DNA of 64,000 bases from Kocuria turfanensis (GCF_001580365.1 NZ_CP014480.1:372001-436000); one strand, 5' to 3'; shown: positions 52,934 to 62,501, numbered from the stretch's first letter. Notes: generated from the letters alone by a model not told the origin. A program made the numbers and translations.

Positions 52934-54073
52934 TCACCGACGATCTCCTTGCTCCTGGACCAGTTCGGCGTGGGGGCCCTGATGGACGGCGAGGTAGATC
53001 CTGTTGCGCAACTGGTTCGCCTCCACGGAAGTGAGGGTCCGCAGGAGCGGGCGGATCTGGATCCGGATCAGCGCGTTGATCTGGCCCGGGGCGATGCCGA
53101 GACGGTCACGGGCTGTGGCGGGCAGCTCCTCGCACCGGGTCCACGACAGGACCTCGACGGATTCCAGGAGCTCCGCGTCCGGCCCGAGGGCCGTGCGGAT
53201 CCGGTCGCCGATGGTCTCGTCGTCCTCGCCGTCGTCGAGCACCACGGAGATGTCCCGTCGCGTACCGGGGAGCGACGAGACGTGCTGCCATGGTTCCAGG
53301 TCCAGCATCTGGGCCGCGATGCGCGGCTCCGAGGAGCGCAGACAGCGGATGTCGGGGATCGACTTGCGCAGCATCAGGGCTCGCTCCAGCCCCAGGCCCA
53401 GGGCCAGTCCCGACCACACCTGCGGGTCCAGGCCCGAGCGGCGCAGCACATCCGGGTGGATGCGGCCGCACTCGGCGAGCTCGAGCCATTCGCCGTCCCT
53501 GTGCACGTCCACCTGTCGTCCGCCGAGGGTGTACGGGTGCCCGACGTCGGTGACCCGCCACCGCGCTCCCGGCAGAACTGTGCCGACGACCGTGGTGATC
53601 ATCTCGAGCAGGTCCTGATCGGTGCTCTGCGGTGCGGATCGGATCCGCCACAGGTCGGCCTGGTGCGGTTCGCCCACGTGCGTGCGGTCGACCACGTCGC
53701 GCCGGTAGACGAGGCCCGGGACGACGAGGAGCTCGTCGACGCCGGACCGGTTGCGGTAGTCCTCCAGGGCAGTGGGCAGCTCCGCGCTGGTGTGGGTGCG
53801 CAGCAGCACGGTTGGCGAGACGTAGCGGGTGTACCGCTGCGCTCGGGTGACATCGCCCGGGTCGTAGCCCAGACGGTCGTAGTTGTCATGGACCGCGACG
53901 AGGGGCGGGTTCCGCATCTGTCGGACGGAGCTTCCCCATCGGCGCTGCAGCGCGGTGACGAGATCCTGCAGCAGCAGCTGCATCGAGTGCGCGCCTCGTG
54001 CCGGGTCGCTGAGATCACGCAGGGTCAGCGCGCGGGCGAGCTGCTCGGGGGTGATGTAGGTGGGTGCCGACAT
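52934..54073 (-). CDS. PheS-like (class II tRNA-ligase fold) protein with FDX-ACB domain
   Basis: 379 residues. Residues 30-270 resemble the catalytic core of the phenylalanyl-tRNA synthetase alpha chain: motif 2-like YRRDVVDRTHVGEPHQADLW, glycine-rich GLALGLGLERALMLRKSIPD (motif 3), and ECGRIHPDVLRRSGLDPQVW. Residues 285-375 fit an FDX-ACB fold (RDISVVLDDGEDDETIGDRI ... LTSVEANQLRNRIYLAVHQG). The single-chain arrangement is like mitochondrial PheRS, but in bacteria PheRS is alpha2beta2, and no pheT is near. It may aminoacylate a small molecule or peptide instead of tRNA-Phe. AGGAG precedes ATG 54073. Confidence 0.82.
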   Translation of the reverse strand: MSAPTYITPEQLARALTLRDLSDPARGAHSMQLLLQDLVTALQRRWGSSVRQMRNPPLVAVHDNYDRLGYDPGDVTRAQRYTRYVSPTVLLRTHTSAELPTALEDYRNRSGVDELLVVPGLVYRRDVVDRTHVGEPHQADLWRIRSAPQSTDQDLLEMITTVVGTVLPGARWRVTDVGHPYTLGGRQVDVHRDGEWLELAECGRIHPDVLRRSGLDPQVWSGLALGLGLERALMLRKSIPDIRCLRSSEPRIAAQMLDLEPWQHVSSLPGTRRDISVVLDDGEDDETIGDRIRTALGPDAELLESVEVLSWTRCEELPATARDRLGIAPGQINALIRIQIRPLLRTLTSVEANQLRNRIYLAVHQGPHAELVQEQGDRR

Positions 54074-54334
54074 AGGAGTCTCCTGGGGTGGCAGGGCCGG
54101 TGCTGGAAAAGGGAATTTCCCCCGGCCGTGCCTGCGGAGACGCGGCGGCTCAAAGGTGCGCGCTCACCGTCCCGCGGCCGCTGAACGACCGGGGGCGCGG
54201 AAATCGCTGAACACGCTCCATGCGTTCAAGGTTAGCGCCGATCACGAGCACCTGCATCTGTCCTGCATCGGCCGCGCGGGCGCATCGACGAGGGCGCCCC
54301 GGCAGCACGGGTGTCACGCAGGTGCTTCCCGCAC

Positions 54335-54916
54335 TCACTGCGCCGTGCCCGTGTCGAAGAGGTACCGGGCCACTGCCTGGGCTGACTCGGTGAGGTCGCC
54401 GCTCTCCGCCTCCGTGAGGGCTCCGCCGAGCCAGAGGTCTGCGAAACCGTGCACGAAGGACCAGGCGGCGAGAGCGGCGACCTTCGGGTCGGGCCCCACC
54501 ACTTCGGGGGGCAAGGTGCCAATGCCTCTGGTGAGCGCCTCGGTGGCGGCCGCGCGTGCCTCGACGACGTCGGCGCGGGAGGCTTCGTAGAGGTCCGGGC
54601 GGAACATCACCTGGGTGTGCGCCCGATGCTCCACCGCGAAGTGCACGTAGGCGACACCGACCTCGAGGAAGCTGCCGGTGCGTTCGAGGACCTCGGTGAG
54701 GTGCTCCGCGAGCATCCGGAACCCTTCGGCCGCCAGCGTGGTCAGGAGCCCGGCCTTGTTGCCGAAGTGATAAGCCGGTGCCGCATGAGAGACCCCCGCC
54801 CGGCGCGCCAGGTCCCGGAGGCTCAGCTGTGAGGGCCCCACCTCGAGCACGGCCTGCACCGCCGCGTCCAGCACCGCGCGGTGCAGGTCGCCGTGATGGT
54901 AAGCGCGAGGCGTCAT
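54335..54916 (-). CDS. TetR-family transcriptional regulator
   Basis: 193 residues. YHHGDLHRAVLDAAVQAVLE is the family start; helix-turn-helix LSLRDLARRAGVSHAAPAYH, followed by FGNKAGLLTTLAAEGF; C-terminal WHG-type ligand domain. It is divergent from the DoxX-fusion gene, and the perfect palindrome at 54967-54989 lies between them, so it probably represses that gene. Confidence 0.92.
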   Translation of the reverse strand: MTPRAYHHGDLHRAVLDAAVQAVLEVGPSQLSLRDLARRAGVSHAAPAYHFGNKAGLLTTLAAEGFRMLAEHLTEVLERTGSFLEVGVAYVHFAVEHRAHTQVMFRPDLYEASRADVVEARAAATEALTRGIGTLPPEVVGPDPKVAALAAWSFVHGFADLWLGGALTEAESGDLTESAQAVARYLFDTGTAQ

Positions 54917-54966
54917 TCCTCCACCCTACCCGCTATTTAGGCATTGACTAGTTGTGGCGGCGGGTT

Positions 54967-54989
54967 CAGTCTTGTCAGTGACAAGACTG
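54967..54989. promoter_or_regulatory. Perfect 23-bp palindrome, TetR operator
   Basis: Arms CAGTCTTGTCA and TGACAAGACTG flank a single G. The site overlaps the likely -10 region of the DoxX-fusion promoter (TTGACT at 54945-54950 is the -35) and lies 51 bp from the TetR start. This position is typical for a ligand-released repressor. Confidence 0.8.
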
Positions 54990-55006
54990 CACGTCGAGGG
55001 GGCATC

Positions 55007-55903
55007 ATGTCGGTCCTGTTCGTCTTTCTCACCGCGACCCTGGCCACGCTGGGCGTCAGCACGGTGCTTCGGCGTCGTCCCCCGCGGGAGGCGGTGCCCC
55101 TGGCTCTCCGCGGGGGTCTCGCCGTGATGTTCCTGGTCACGGGGGTGTCGCACTTCGCGGGTCTCCGAGACGACCTCGTGGCGATGGTGCCACCCGCCCT
55201 GCCCCACCCCGAGCTGCTCGTGACGGTCACCGGTGTGCTCGAGCTCGCCGGCGCCATCGGGTTGCTGCTGCCGCGGACGGCCGCCTGGGCCGCCGGTGGG
55301 CTGGGCCTGCTGATGGTGGCGATGTTCCCCGCGAACGTCTACGCGGCCACGGCCGGTCTGACGCTGGCCGGGGAACCGGCCACCGCCCTGCTGCCGCGCG
55401 CGGCCATGCAGCTGCTCTACATCGCAGCCGCCGTCGCCGTAGTGGTGACTCATCGACGGCAGGCCGTCCTCGGCGATCGGCTCGGGCAGCTCATCACCGT
55501 CCTGCCCCGGGCGTACGGACCCGCCGCAACGATGCGCGAGGTTCCCGGTGCCGGCATCGTGCTCGTCTCCCGGCTCCGGCTGCGCTCGGTCAGGCAGGTG
55601 CCGGGTTTCCTGCTCGCTTCGCTGCGACTCCGGCGAGCGCTGCGGCACGCGCCGGGGGCCCTCTGGCTCGATCTGGCCGCTCAGCCGCTGACCGCCACCT
55701 TCTGGACCTGGTCCGGGTGGACGGACGAGGAGGCGATGCGCCGCTACACCCGCTCCGCGCTCCACGCCCACGTCATGCGCACCTACGGGCCCCATCTCCG
55801 GGAGTCGGGCTTCCGATCCCTCCCGGCCGCGCAGGCACCCACCACGTGGCCCGAAATCCGAGGAATGCTCGAGACCAGGACACACCGGGCCTCCGAGCGT
55901 TAG
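55007..55903 (+). CDS. DoxX-family membrane protein fused to an ABM-like domain
   Basis: 298 residues. Residues 1-145 form four membrane helices with the DoxX/MauE pattern (MFLVTGVSHFAGLRDDLVAM, PELLVTVTGVLELAGAIGLL). Residues 165-285 are soluble and resemble a ferredoxin-like monooxygenase/DUF3291-type domain (VSRLRLRSVRQVPGFLLASL, TWSGWTDEEAMRRYTRSALH). Both halves would sit at the membrane, the second in the cytoplasm. Possibly involved in redox or detoxification of a TetR ligand. GAGGGGGC precedes ATG 55007. Confidence 0.8.
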   Translation: MSVLFVFLTATLATLGVSTVLRRRPPREAVPLALRGGLAVMFLVTGVSHFAGLRDDLVAMVPPALPHPELLVTVTGVLELAGAIGLLLPRTAAWAAGGLGLLMVAMFPANVYAATAGLTLAGEPATALLPRAAMQLLYIAAAVAVVVTHRRQAVLGDRLGQLITVLPRAYGPAATMREVPGAGIVLVSRLRLRSVRQVPGFLLASLRLRRALRHAPGALWLDLAAQPLTATFWTWSGWTDEEAMRRYTRSALHAHVMRTYGPHLRESGFRSLPAAQAPTTWPEIRGMLETRTHRASER

Positions 55904-55918
55904 GCTGCCGCGGCAGCC
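55903..55918. terminator. Small GC palindrome between convergent genes
   Basis: GGCTGCCGCGGCAGCC is a perfect 16-bp palindrome starting in the stop codon of 55007 and lying 17 bp from the end of 55935. It may serve as a two-way terminator. Confidence 0.5.
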
Positions 55919-55934
55919 GGCCCGGAATCGGACC

Positions 55935-56318
55935 CTACTGCCGCGGGGACCTGGGGGTGATGAGCTCGTCCTGGGCCTCCAGTTCCTCCTCGCTGCGGTG
56001 CTCGGCGTCGTAGAGGTCCGGATCCTGGACGTCGAGCCGGCGCATGATGACGTCGAGCTTCAGGTGCACGGCGGCGCTGTCGCGGTTCTGCGTGTTCTGG
56101 ATGATGAACACCATCAGGAACGTGATGAGCGTGGTGAGGGTGTTGATGATCAGCTGCCAGGTGTCGGAGAAGTCCAAGAACGGTCCGCTCACCGCCCAGG
56201 CGACGATGAGGGCCGCGGCCAGCAGGAACATCCCCGGCCGGCCCAGGGCGTTGGCGGCGGTGGTGGTGAAGCGGGCGAACGGGCCGGCGGTGCTGCCGGT
56301 GCGGGAGGGGGTGGGCAT
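55935..56318 (-). CDS. Low-affinity iron permease family protein
   Basis: 127 residues from ATG 56318 with GGAGG at 6 nt (56348 is possible). Two helices, the second in the diagnostic TWQLIINTLTTLITFLMVFI-IQNTQNRD motif of the family, then KLDVIMRRL and an acidic tail. Members were named after fungal Fet4-like proteins; the function of bacterial ones is not proven to be iron uptake. Confidence 0.87.
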   Translation of the reverse strand: MPTPSRTGSTAGPFARFTTTAANALGRPGMFLLAAALIVAWAVSGPFLDFSDTWQLIINTLTTLITFLMVFIIQNTQNRDSAAVHLKLDVIMRRLDVQDPDLYDAEHRSEEELEAQDELITPRSPRQ

Positions 56319-56365
56319 GGTGTTCCTCCGATCGGTGCTCGTGGTCATCGGGTGTGTCGCCGGGC

Positions 56366-57448
56366 TCAGGCCAGGAGCGGCTCCGGGTCCTCCGGCGCGG
56401 GGGTGGGGGCGCGGTGGGTGGCGTCGACGGCGGCGGCCACGACGTCGCGCAGGTCGTGGCGGGCCGCGTAGGCCTCGCGCTGGTGCCGGGCGCCGGTGCC
56501 GCGGCGCAGGATGTCGGTGAGCACGGCTTCGACCGTGTCCTCCTCCTCGGATGCGGCCAGCACTGGGCGGAGGGTCTCCAGCAGGCCGGCGATGACGTCC
56601 CCGGCCGGCGCCGGGGTGCCGGTGGTCGGGTCGATGAGCTGGCCCTCGACCCCGGTGCGGCTGGCCTGCCAGCTCCACACGCGCAGCAGCGAGGCCGGCA
56701 CCTCCGGGGCGGGGGACCCGGCGACCCAGGCGCGGGAGGCGGTCTCGACCAGGGCACGGATCAGGGCGGCGATCACCGCGGCACGCTCCGGGTACAGGCA
56801 CACGTCGGCCACCCGCACCTCCACGGTCGGGTGGTGCTCCGACAGGCGGGCGTCGAAGTAGAGCATCGCGGCGTCCACCGGCACGCCGGTGCCCAGCAGC
56901 GCGGCCCGGTGGCGGTCGTAGCCGCCCGGCGAGCCGAAGGCGTCGGTGGGGCCGGCGGTGGGCCACCGGGACCAGGCCTGGTAGCGGTAGGAGGCGTACC
57001 CGGTGTCGACCCCGCCCCAGAACGGGGAGTTCGTGCTCAGTGCCAGCAGGGTCGGCAGCCAGGGCCGGATGCGGTCGAGCACCGCCACGCCCTCCTGCCG
57101 GGAGTCCACATCGACGTGGACGTGGAAACCGCAGGTGAGCTGCTCGGCGGCGGTGAGCCCGAACTGCTCCCGGATCCTGCGGTAGCGCGGGGCGGGCACC
57201 AGGTGCGGGGTGGTCTCCTGCGGGGCCGTGGGCAGAGCGACCACGCGCCCACCGACACGGGCGGCGGCCGCGTCGGCCAGAGCGCGGCCGGCGCGGATGG
57301 CCGCCAGCTGCCCGGCCAGCGTGGTCTGCGGCGGGGAGACGACCTCGATCTGCTCGTGCAGGGTCGCGGCCCACTCCCCGGCCGGCAGCGGCTCCAAGGT
57401 CTCACCGTCGACCAGCAGCAGCTCCTCCTCCACACCGAACGTGCGCAC
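56366..57448 (-). CDS. YbdK-type carboxylate-amine ligase (glutamate-cysteine ligase 2 family)
   Basis: 360 residues from a GTG at 57448 (GAGGAAAGGACAAGG upstream). Start [18 protein letters not shown], then [40 protein letters not shown] and the C-terminal [15 protein letters not shown]. All are typical of the weak gamma-glutamylcysteine ligase family. The part between GETL and [10 protein letters not shown] is about 20-25 residues shorter than I expect. In actinobacteria mycothiol replaces glutathione, so the true substrate may differ. It is next to the iron-permease-like gene, 47 bp apart. Confidence 0.87.
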   Translation of the reverse strand: MRTFGVEEELLLVDGETLEPLPAGEWAATLHEQIEVVSPPQTTLAGQLAAIRAGRALADAAAARVGGRVVALPTAPQETTPHLVPAPRYRRIREQFGLTAAEQLTCGFHVHVDVDSRQEGVAVLDRIRPWLPTLLALSTNSPFWGGVDTGYASYRYQAWSRWPTAGPTDAFGSPGGYDRHRAALLGTGVPVDAAMLYFDARLSEHHPTVEVRVADVCLYPERAAVIAALIRALVETASRAWVAGSPAPEVPASLLRVWSWQASRTGVEGQLIDPTTGTPAPAGDVIAGLLETLRPVLAASEEEDTVEAVLTDILRRGTGARHQREAYAARHDLRDVVAAAVDATHRAPTPAPEDPEPLLA

Positions 57449-57639
57449 CCGAACACCTTGTCCTTTCCTCGTCGTCCTGCTTCTGGGTCCCTCTGTGTGC
57501 GGGCTCGCCGCGGCGCCGGATGACGGAGTCCGCGACGGCGCCGACGGAGTATCGTCCGGCCCGGCCACGCCTGTGGGCGCCCGACCCGGTCGCAGGTCGG
57601 TACCGGATCCGGGGCGGTGGGCGCCGGGTGTCGGCGGGC

Positions 57640-57936
57640 TCACGCGGCCGCAGCCCGGGGGTCGAGCCGTTCGCGGCGCTGCAGCACCGGGGGCCGGTAT
57701 GTGGCCGTGGCGCGGCGCCTGTGCTGGGGCAAGGGGGCGGGGACGCGCACGGTCGCTTCGGCCAGATCGACCTGGACGGGCACGGGAGGTTCGGAGAGCA
57801 CAACAGCCGCTTTCTGCGCAAAGGAGGTCGCGGCCGGCTGCTGGACCACTGTTGGACCATACTCGATCCCCACATCACCAGCCAGTCGGCTGATGGTTTC
57901 CCGGAGCAGCACCTGCAGACCGTCCGGACGTGCCAC
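57640..57936 (-). CDS. Possible small hypothetical protein
   Basis: 98 residues from a GTG at 57936: [40 protein letters not shown], then [20 protein letters not shown]. The middle is reasonably protein-like but the end is Arg-rich. Codon bias is weaker than in neighbours. Nothing else is recognisable in 57449-58183. Confidence 0.35.
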   Translation of the reverse strand: MARPDGLQVLLRETISRLAGDVGIEYGPTVVQQPAATSFAQKAAVVLSEPPVPVQVDLAEATVRVPAPLPQHRRRATATYRPPVLQRRERLDPRAAAA

Positions 57937-58183
57937 GTGTCCCTCGTGGGGCGGGTCCTGGCAGGGCCACCAGCGAGCTGCGGTGCGGGTCCCGGCTTGG
58001 ATGCCGCCTCGGAAGGAGGTTGTGCGGGTTCCGGACGTCCGGGCCGAGGACCGGTGGCCGGTCTCCGCCTGGTGCCGAACCGGTGGCGGATCCGGCGGGG
58101 CCGGCCGCCGGGGACCGGGCAACGGTCGCGGCGCTCCACGACGGGCCTGGAGGCAGGCTCTGAACCGTGATTGGCTTGGCCCC

Positions 58184-58933
58184 ATGCGGAAGCACCCGTC
58201 AGCGCGGACCGACCCCTGGCCGGCCGGGCCCATGGTGCCGCGGCCGTGGCTGATGGAGCAGTCGTGGTCCGAGGCCGTGATCCTGCACTGGCGCCTCCCC
58301 GTACGGGTCGCTGCCGAGCACATGCCTCCGGGGACGGTTCCGGAGGTGTTCGACGGGTCCAGCTGGGTAGGACTGATCGGGTTCCGGATGAGCGGGACGC
58401 GCCTGGGCACGGTCCTGCCGCTGCCCTACCTGGGCTCCTTCACGGAGGTGAACCTCCGCCTGTACTCCCGCGCGGCCGACGGCTCCCGGGGGATCGTGTT
58501 CCTGTCCCTGGACGCGCCCCGGCTGCCCGTGGTGCTGGCCGCCCGCGCGGCCGGCATCCCCTACGTGTGGTCACGGTGCCGGCCGACCAGCGCGGGCCGG
58601 CCGGCACCGGTGTACGGGTACGAGGTCGCCCGCCGCGGCCGGCAGCCGGGCACCTGCTTCGCCGTCCGCCCCGAGCTCACCGCCCAGGCCGACGACCCGC
58701 TGTCGCTGCACCTCACCGCCCGGTACGGGGCGCACATCGGCTTCGCCGGGAGGACGTACTTCCTGCCCGTCTCCCACCGTCCGTGGCCGCTGCACCCGGC
58801 CGAACTGGTCCACATCGAGGACGGGCTGATGGGCGCGGCCGGCCTGGCGGTGGCGGGCCCGCCGGAGTCGGTGCTGTTCTCCCCGGGGGTGCGGGTCGTG
58901 GTCGGACGGCCCTGGAGCGTGCCGGCACCCTGA
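58184..58933 (+). CDS. DUF2071 (YqjF-like) family protein
   Basis: 249 residues. WSEAVILHWRLPVRVAAEHM, PPGTVPEVFDGSSWVGLIGF and LPYLGSFTEVNLRLYSRAAD are the family landmarks. Acetoacetate-decarboxylase-like fold proteins of unknown reaction. ATG 58184 has no ribosome site; the first 20 residues are not conserved, so the true start might be a little downstream. Confidence 0.85.
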   Translation: MRKHPSARTDPWPAGPMVPRPWLMEQSWSEAVILHWRLPVRVAAEHMPPGTVPEVFDGSSWVGLIGFRMSGTRLGTVLPLPYLGSFTEVNLRLYSRAADGSRGIVFLSLDAPRLPVVLAARAAGIPYVWSRCRPTSAGRPAPVYGYEVARRGRQPGTCFAVRPELTAQADDPLSLHLTARYGAHIGFAGRTYFLPVSHRPWPLHPAELVHIEDGLMGAAGLAVAGPPESVLFSPGVRVVVGRPWSVPAP

Positions 58934-59079
58934 ACGGCACCGCGTCGCGCCGCACCGGACGGCGGGGGAGCCGGGTCCCCGCCGGATCAGGAACGCCTCG
59001 GACCCGCAGCAGCGGGCCGCCCCGCGGCGCACGCCACCGAGCGGTGCCCGGGCGAGTCCCGGTGCCGGGGGAGGGCGGG

Positions 59080-60414
59080 TCAGACGGAGCGGGTTTCGCC
59101 GGCCCGGTCGCGGAAGGCGTCGTCGAGGTCCCCGGACAGGGCGAGGTGGACCCGGCCGGCGAACTCGCGGACCTCCTCGGCGTCGGAGTCGATGAGCCCG
59201 GGGTCCATGCTCTGCAGCAGCAGCTCGGTCTGGTGGGCGATCTGCGCGTGCTGGGTGTCGTCGCGGGCGGTGGCCGCGCACGCCCGGAGCATGCGCAGCA
59301 GGGCGGTGAGCACCAGGGGTTCGCCGGCGCCGAAGCGGCGGATCGGGGCGCACACCAGGTCCAGGTAGTAGCGGTGGTCCCGGTCCGGGGTGACCAGCCG
59401 CACGGTGCCGGCGGCGTCCACGTGCTGCTGAGGTCCGAGCTTGCGGTGCTGCAGCCGGGCGAGGAGGTCGGTGCAGTAGCCGATGGCGTGGGCGGTGATC
59501 GGGTCGTTGACCGAGGGGGAGATCGCCTTGACCGCGATGTCGGTCAGCTGGCGCAGTCCCAGGGCCGCGTCGTGCTCGAGGGTGCGCTCGAACCCGACCT
59601 CCACCGCCTGCGCCACGGCCTCGTCCAGCACGTCCCCGGCGGCAGCAGGGGCGCCGTCGTCCGTCCAGACGCTGCCCAGGGGTGTGCCCTCGGTGACGTG
59701 GTCGCCCGGACGGACGCCGAGCAGGAGGAACAGCCCGTGCTCGGCGCAGGCCTCCACGAGCGGGCCCGGGCGGATGGCCTGGACGAACCCGCTGCGCTTC
59801 GCGCGCAGCAGGGTCCCGCCCTCGGGCCCGGGCAGCCCGGGAGCCGGTTCCTTGGAGCGGTCCTCGTAGTCCAGGTAGGCCTCGGCCACGGTCGCGGCCG
59901 CCTGCTCGTGGACGGCGACCATCATCGAGTCCACCCGCAGGGACCGGACGATGTGGCCCAGGAACATCACGAGGGCACCCGCCGAGACCAGACCCATCAC
60001 CAGGGTCAGGGCCGGCACCAGCACCGGCAGCGGCGCCTCGGAGCCCATCCCGGCCAGCCCGGTCAGGGCGATCACGAAGGTGGAGACCAGGACCGCCAGC
60101 ACCGCCTGGATCTTGGCGTCGCGGGCGAACTCGCGCAGCAGCCGGGGGGAGAACTGCTGGGACGCCAGCTGCAGGGCCACCACGGTCAGGGAGAAGGTCA
60201 GCGTGGTGGCGGTCATGATCGAGGTGGCCACGACCTGCAGCACCGTGCTCGCCGCGTCCTGCCCGCCCGGCCACACGGCCGTCGCCCACGCCGTGCCCGG
60301 TGCCGGGCGCACGGTCGTGAGCAGCAGGGTGAGCAGCGCCGACGCCGCGCCGGCCACGGCCGGCCAGAACCACAGTCTGGCCCGCAGCGTCTCGGACCTG
60401 CTGCTGGTGCTCAT
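59080..60414 (-). CDS. DUF2254 membrane protein
   Basis: 444 residues from ATG 60414 (GAGGAG at 6 nt). Four N-terminal helices, with TATTLTFSLTVVALQLASQQ and FSPRLLREFARD between helices 2 and 3 (the family signature), then a cytoplasmic part with AVKAISPSVNDPITAHAIGY. Often near ion-transport or stress genes; function unknown. It is divergent from the hemerythrin gene at 60611. Confidence 0.88.
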   Translation of the reverse strand: MSTSSRSETLRARLWFWPAVAGAASALLTLLLTTVRPAPGTAWATAVWPGGQDAASTVLQVVATSIMTATTLTFSLTVVALQLASQQFSPRLLREFARDAKIQAVLAVLVSTFVIALTGLAGMGSEAPLPVLVPALTLVMGLVSAGALVMFLGHIVRSLRVDSMMVAVHEQAAATVAEAYLDYEDRSKEPAPGLPGPEGGTLLRAKRSGFVQAIRPGPLVEACAEHGLFLLLGVRPGDHVTEGTPLGSVWTDDGAPAAAGDVLDEAVAQAVEVGFERTLEHDAALGLRQLTDIAVKAISPSVNDPITAHAIGYCTDLLARLQHRKLGPQQHVDAAGTVRLVTPDRDHRYYLDLVCAPIRRFGAGEPLVLTALLRMLRACAATARDDTQHAQIAHQTELLLQSMDPGLIDSDAEEVREFAGRVHLALSGDLDDAFRDRAGETRSV

Positions 60415-60610
60415 CGGACTCCTCGCCGTCGGGTTCCCGTCCGGACCGTCGCCGGAGGGTGATATCTGACTCAGCAGGCTTACTATGTCATGCAGGGGTC
60501 GTCCGTGGGGCCCACCACGGCGGGAACGGCCCCGGCCGTGTCCGCACCGTTCCCGGCACCGGCGCCCTCGACCCGGGGGTCCCGCACCGGGCACCTCCTG
60601 AAAGGTTGTC

Positions 60611-61327
60611 ATGACGCAATCCATCGCCGACCAGACCGTCGCCGAGCTGGGCGGGCGGCTGAGCGTGCTGACCCGACAGCAGAAGGACCACATCGAGCTC
60701 GACCGGCTGCTGCGGCGGCTGGACGGGGCCGAGGCCACCGACCAGGGGCAGGTGCTGCTGCGGATCTACCGCCTGGTGTTCCCGCACGCCTTCGCCGAGG
60801 AGTCCGTGCTGTGGCCGGTGATGCGCCGGGTCCTGCCCGACGGGCACGAGCTGACGCTGCAGGTGGAGCAGGAGCACCAGGAGGTCAACGAGCTCGTCAC
60901 CGCCCTCGAGGCTCTGGACGCCGACGACCCGCAGCGGGAGACGGTGCTGGGCCGGCTGGTCGAGGTGCTGCGCGAGGACGTGCGCGACGAGGAGGACGAG
61001 CTGCTGCCCCGGCTGCAGCAGCTGTTGCGCCCCGGGCAGCTGCGCGGGCTGGGCCTGGCCTGGGAAGTGGTCCGCCGCACCGCCCCCACCCGCGCCCACC
61101 CCGTCGTGGCCCGGCGCCCGCCCGGCAACGTGATCGCGGCCCTGCCGCTGTCGGTGCTCGACCGGTTGCGGGACCTCGTGGACGCAGCGGTGCTCCGGGG
61201 GCCCGGACGCGGCGCACCGGCCCTGCGCTCGGTCAGCACCGGCCTGGCCGCTCTGGCCCACCGGATCGAGGGCCTGCCCGTGATGCGCCGGGGCGAGGAC
61301 CCCTCCACCGGTCGAGCCGAGCTCTGA
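60611..61327 (+). CDS. Hemerythrin HHE-domain protein
   Basis: 238 residues. A four-helix bundle with the ligand pattern QQKDHIELDRLLRRL, VFPHAFAEESVLWPVM, QVEQEHQEVNELVTALEALD and REDVRDEEDELLPRLQQLL, giving His and Glu/Asp ligands for a di-iron site. The last 80 residues are an Arg/Pro/Ala-rich extension. Likely O2/NO or oxidative sensor or store in the cytoplasm. Confidence 0.9.
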   Translation: MTQSIADQTVAELGGRLSVLTRQQKDHIELDRLLRRLDGAEATDQGQVLLRIYRLVFPHAFAEESVLWPVMRRVLPDGHELTLQVEQEHQEVNELVTALEALDADDPQRETVLGRLVEVLREDVRDEEDELLPRLQQLLRPGQLRGLGLAWEVVRRTAPTRAHPVVARRPPGNVIAALPLSVLDRLRDLVDAAVLRGPGRGAPALRSVSTGLAALAHRIEGLPVMRRGEDPSTGRAEL

Positions 61328-61514
61328 CCACCGCCCTCACGCAGGGCCCGCTCCGGGCCGGCCGAGCAGCCGGCCCGGGCGCACCGCGTCTGCCGATGCG
61401 GCGGCTGGATCCGCAGGGGGGCACAACAGGTGTTCCCCTGGCCGCCGGTGTCCGGCCACGGTCCTCACACGGTGGATCACGCAGTCGACGTCGGCAGGCT
61501 CCGACCGCCCTGCC

Positions 61515-62264
61515 TCAGTGCCCCGCGCCCGCGCCGTCCCGGCCTGCTGCGCCGACCCGGGTCCTGGCCCTGCCCGGTCGCCGAGCTGTCCACGGCCAGG
61601 TGATGAGCGCCCACGCCGCGGTCACGATCAGGAACTCCACCAGCAGGTACCACGGCCAGGGCCCGAACACGTCGAGGATCGAGGGGTTGTCCGGCTTTCC
61701 GTTGAGGAAGCCGTAATTGGTTCCCAGCCGGCTGTTGAGCCCGAACATCACCACCGCCCATGCCACAGTGACGGCCAGAGCCAGGCGATAGCTGTGCCAG
61801 TGCACGCGGTCCCCGCGGCCCCACGTCAGGTACAGGGCCGCCCAGAGCACGAGGATGTGCTGGACCCAGAGGTCGATGAAGTCGATGTGCGGGAAGTCCG
61901 GCGAGTCGAGGGCCGGGGTGAGCATGGCCTGCGGGTTGAGGGTCAGCCCCCAGTAGTAGGTCAGGGCGAACGCCCAGTGGGCGCGGGTCCACAGGGCGAC
62001 GACGGCTACCATCCATGCCAGATCCGAGAGATGGACGGGCAGGGAGATGTGGACGTCGAAGTTCTCCGGCAGCCACCGGTAGACGAGCATCGCCACCGCA
62101 TATCCGGCCAGGACCGCGGCGAACACCCGGGAGAAGAGCACCTCGGCTCGTGCACCCCGCAGGCGGCGGCCGAGGCCCACGACGACCACGGCGCCGAGGG
62201 CGCAGACGCCCAGGGCGGCCCAGTGCGTCGGGCCGTAGGGCACGAAGACGTCCTCGCTCGGCAC
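61515..62264 (-). CDS. TIGR02206-like membrane protein (YwaF family)
   Basis: 249 residues from a GTG at 62264, seven membrane helices. Typical features: PYGPTHWAALGVCALGAVVV at the start, LPVHLSDLAWMVAVVALWTR, ALTYYWGLTLNPQAMLTPAL, HILVLWAALYLTWG and NYGFLNGKPDNPSILDVFGP. The family resembles rhomboid-like/YwaF proteins of unknown function. The Arg-rich end is not conserved. Confidence 0.87.
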   Translation of the reverse strand: MPSEDVFVPYGPTHWAALGVCALGAVVVVGLGRRLRGARAEVLFSRVFAAVLAGYAVAMLVYRWLPENFDVHISLPVHLSDLAWMVAVVALWTRAHWAFALTYYWGLTLNPQAMLTPALDSPDFPHIDFIDLWVQHILVLWAALYLTWGRGDRVHWHSYRLALAVTVAWAVVMFGLNSRLGTNYGFLNGKPDNPSILDVFGPWPWYLLVEFLIVTAAWALITWPWTARRPGRARTRVGAAGRDGAGAGH

Positions 62265-62501
62265 CGTGGACTCACCCCTTCCTTCCGACCTGCGAAGAGA
62301 AGGCCGACCGCCGCGAGGCCAGCAGTTCCCGTGGGCACGTGGTGGCGGATCCTGGGGGAGTCCCCGATGCAGGATGTGGCCTCCGGCGGGATCGGTCGAA
62401 GCCAGACACCCGGAGCCGGCGGCCGCCTGGGCCCCCCGTTCCACGCTCGGTGCATCGGGTGGGACGCGGCATCCGGTGTGCCGAGCGTGCCCGGGACAGA
62501 A

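Noticed and set aside
58171..60462. 763-residue plus-strand frame through DUF2071 and over DUF2254
   Set aside because: Out of frame with DUF2071 and antisense to DUF2254; product is Arg/Gly/His-rich with no domain.
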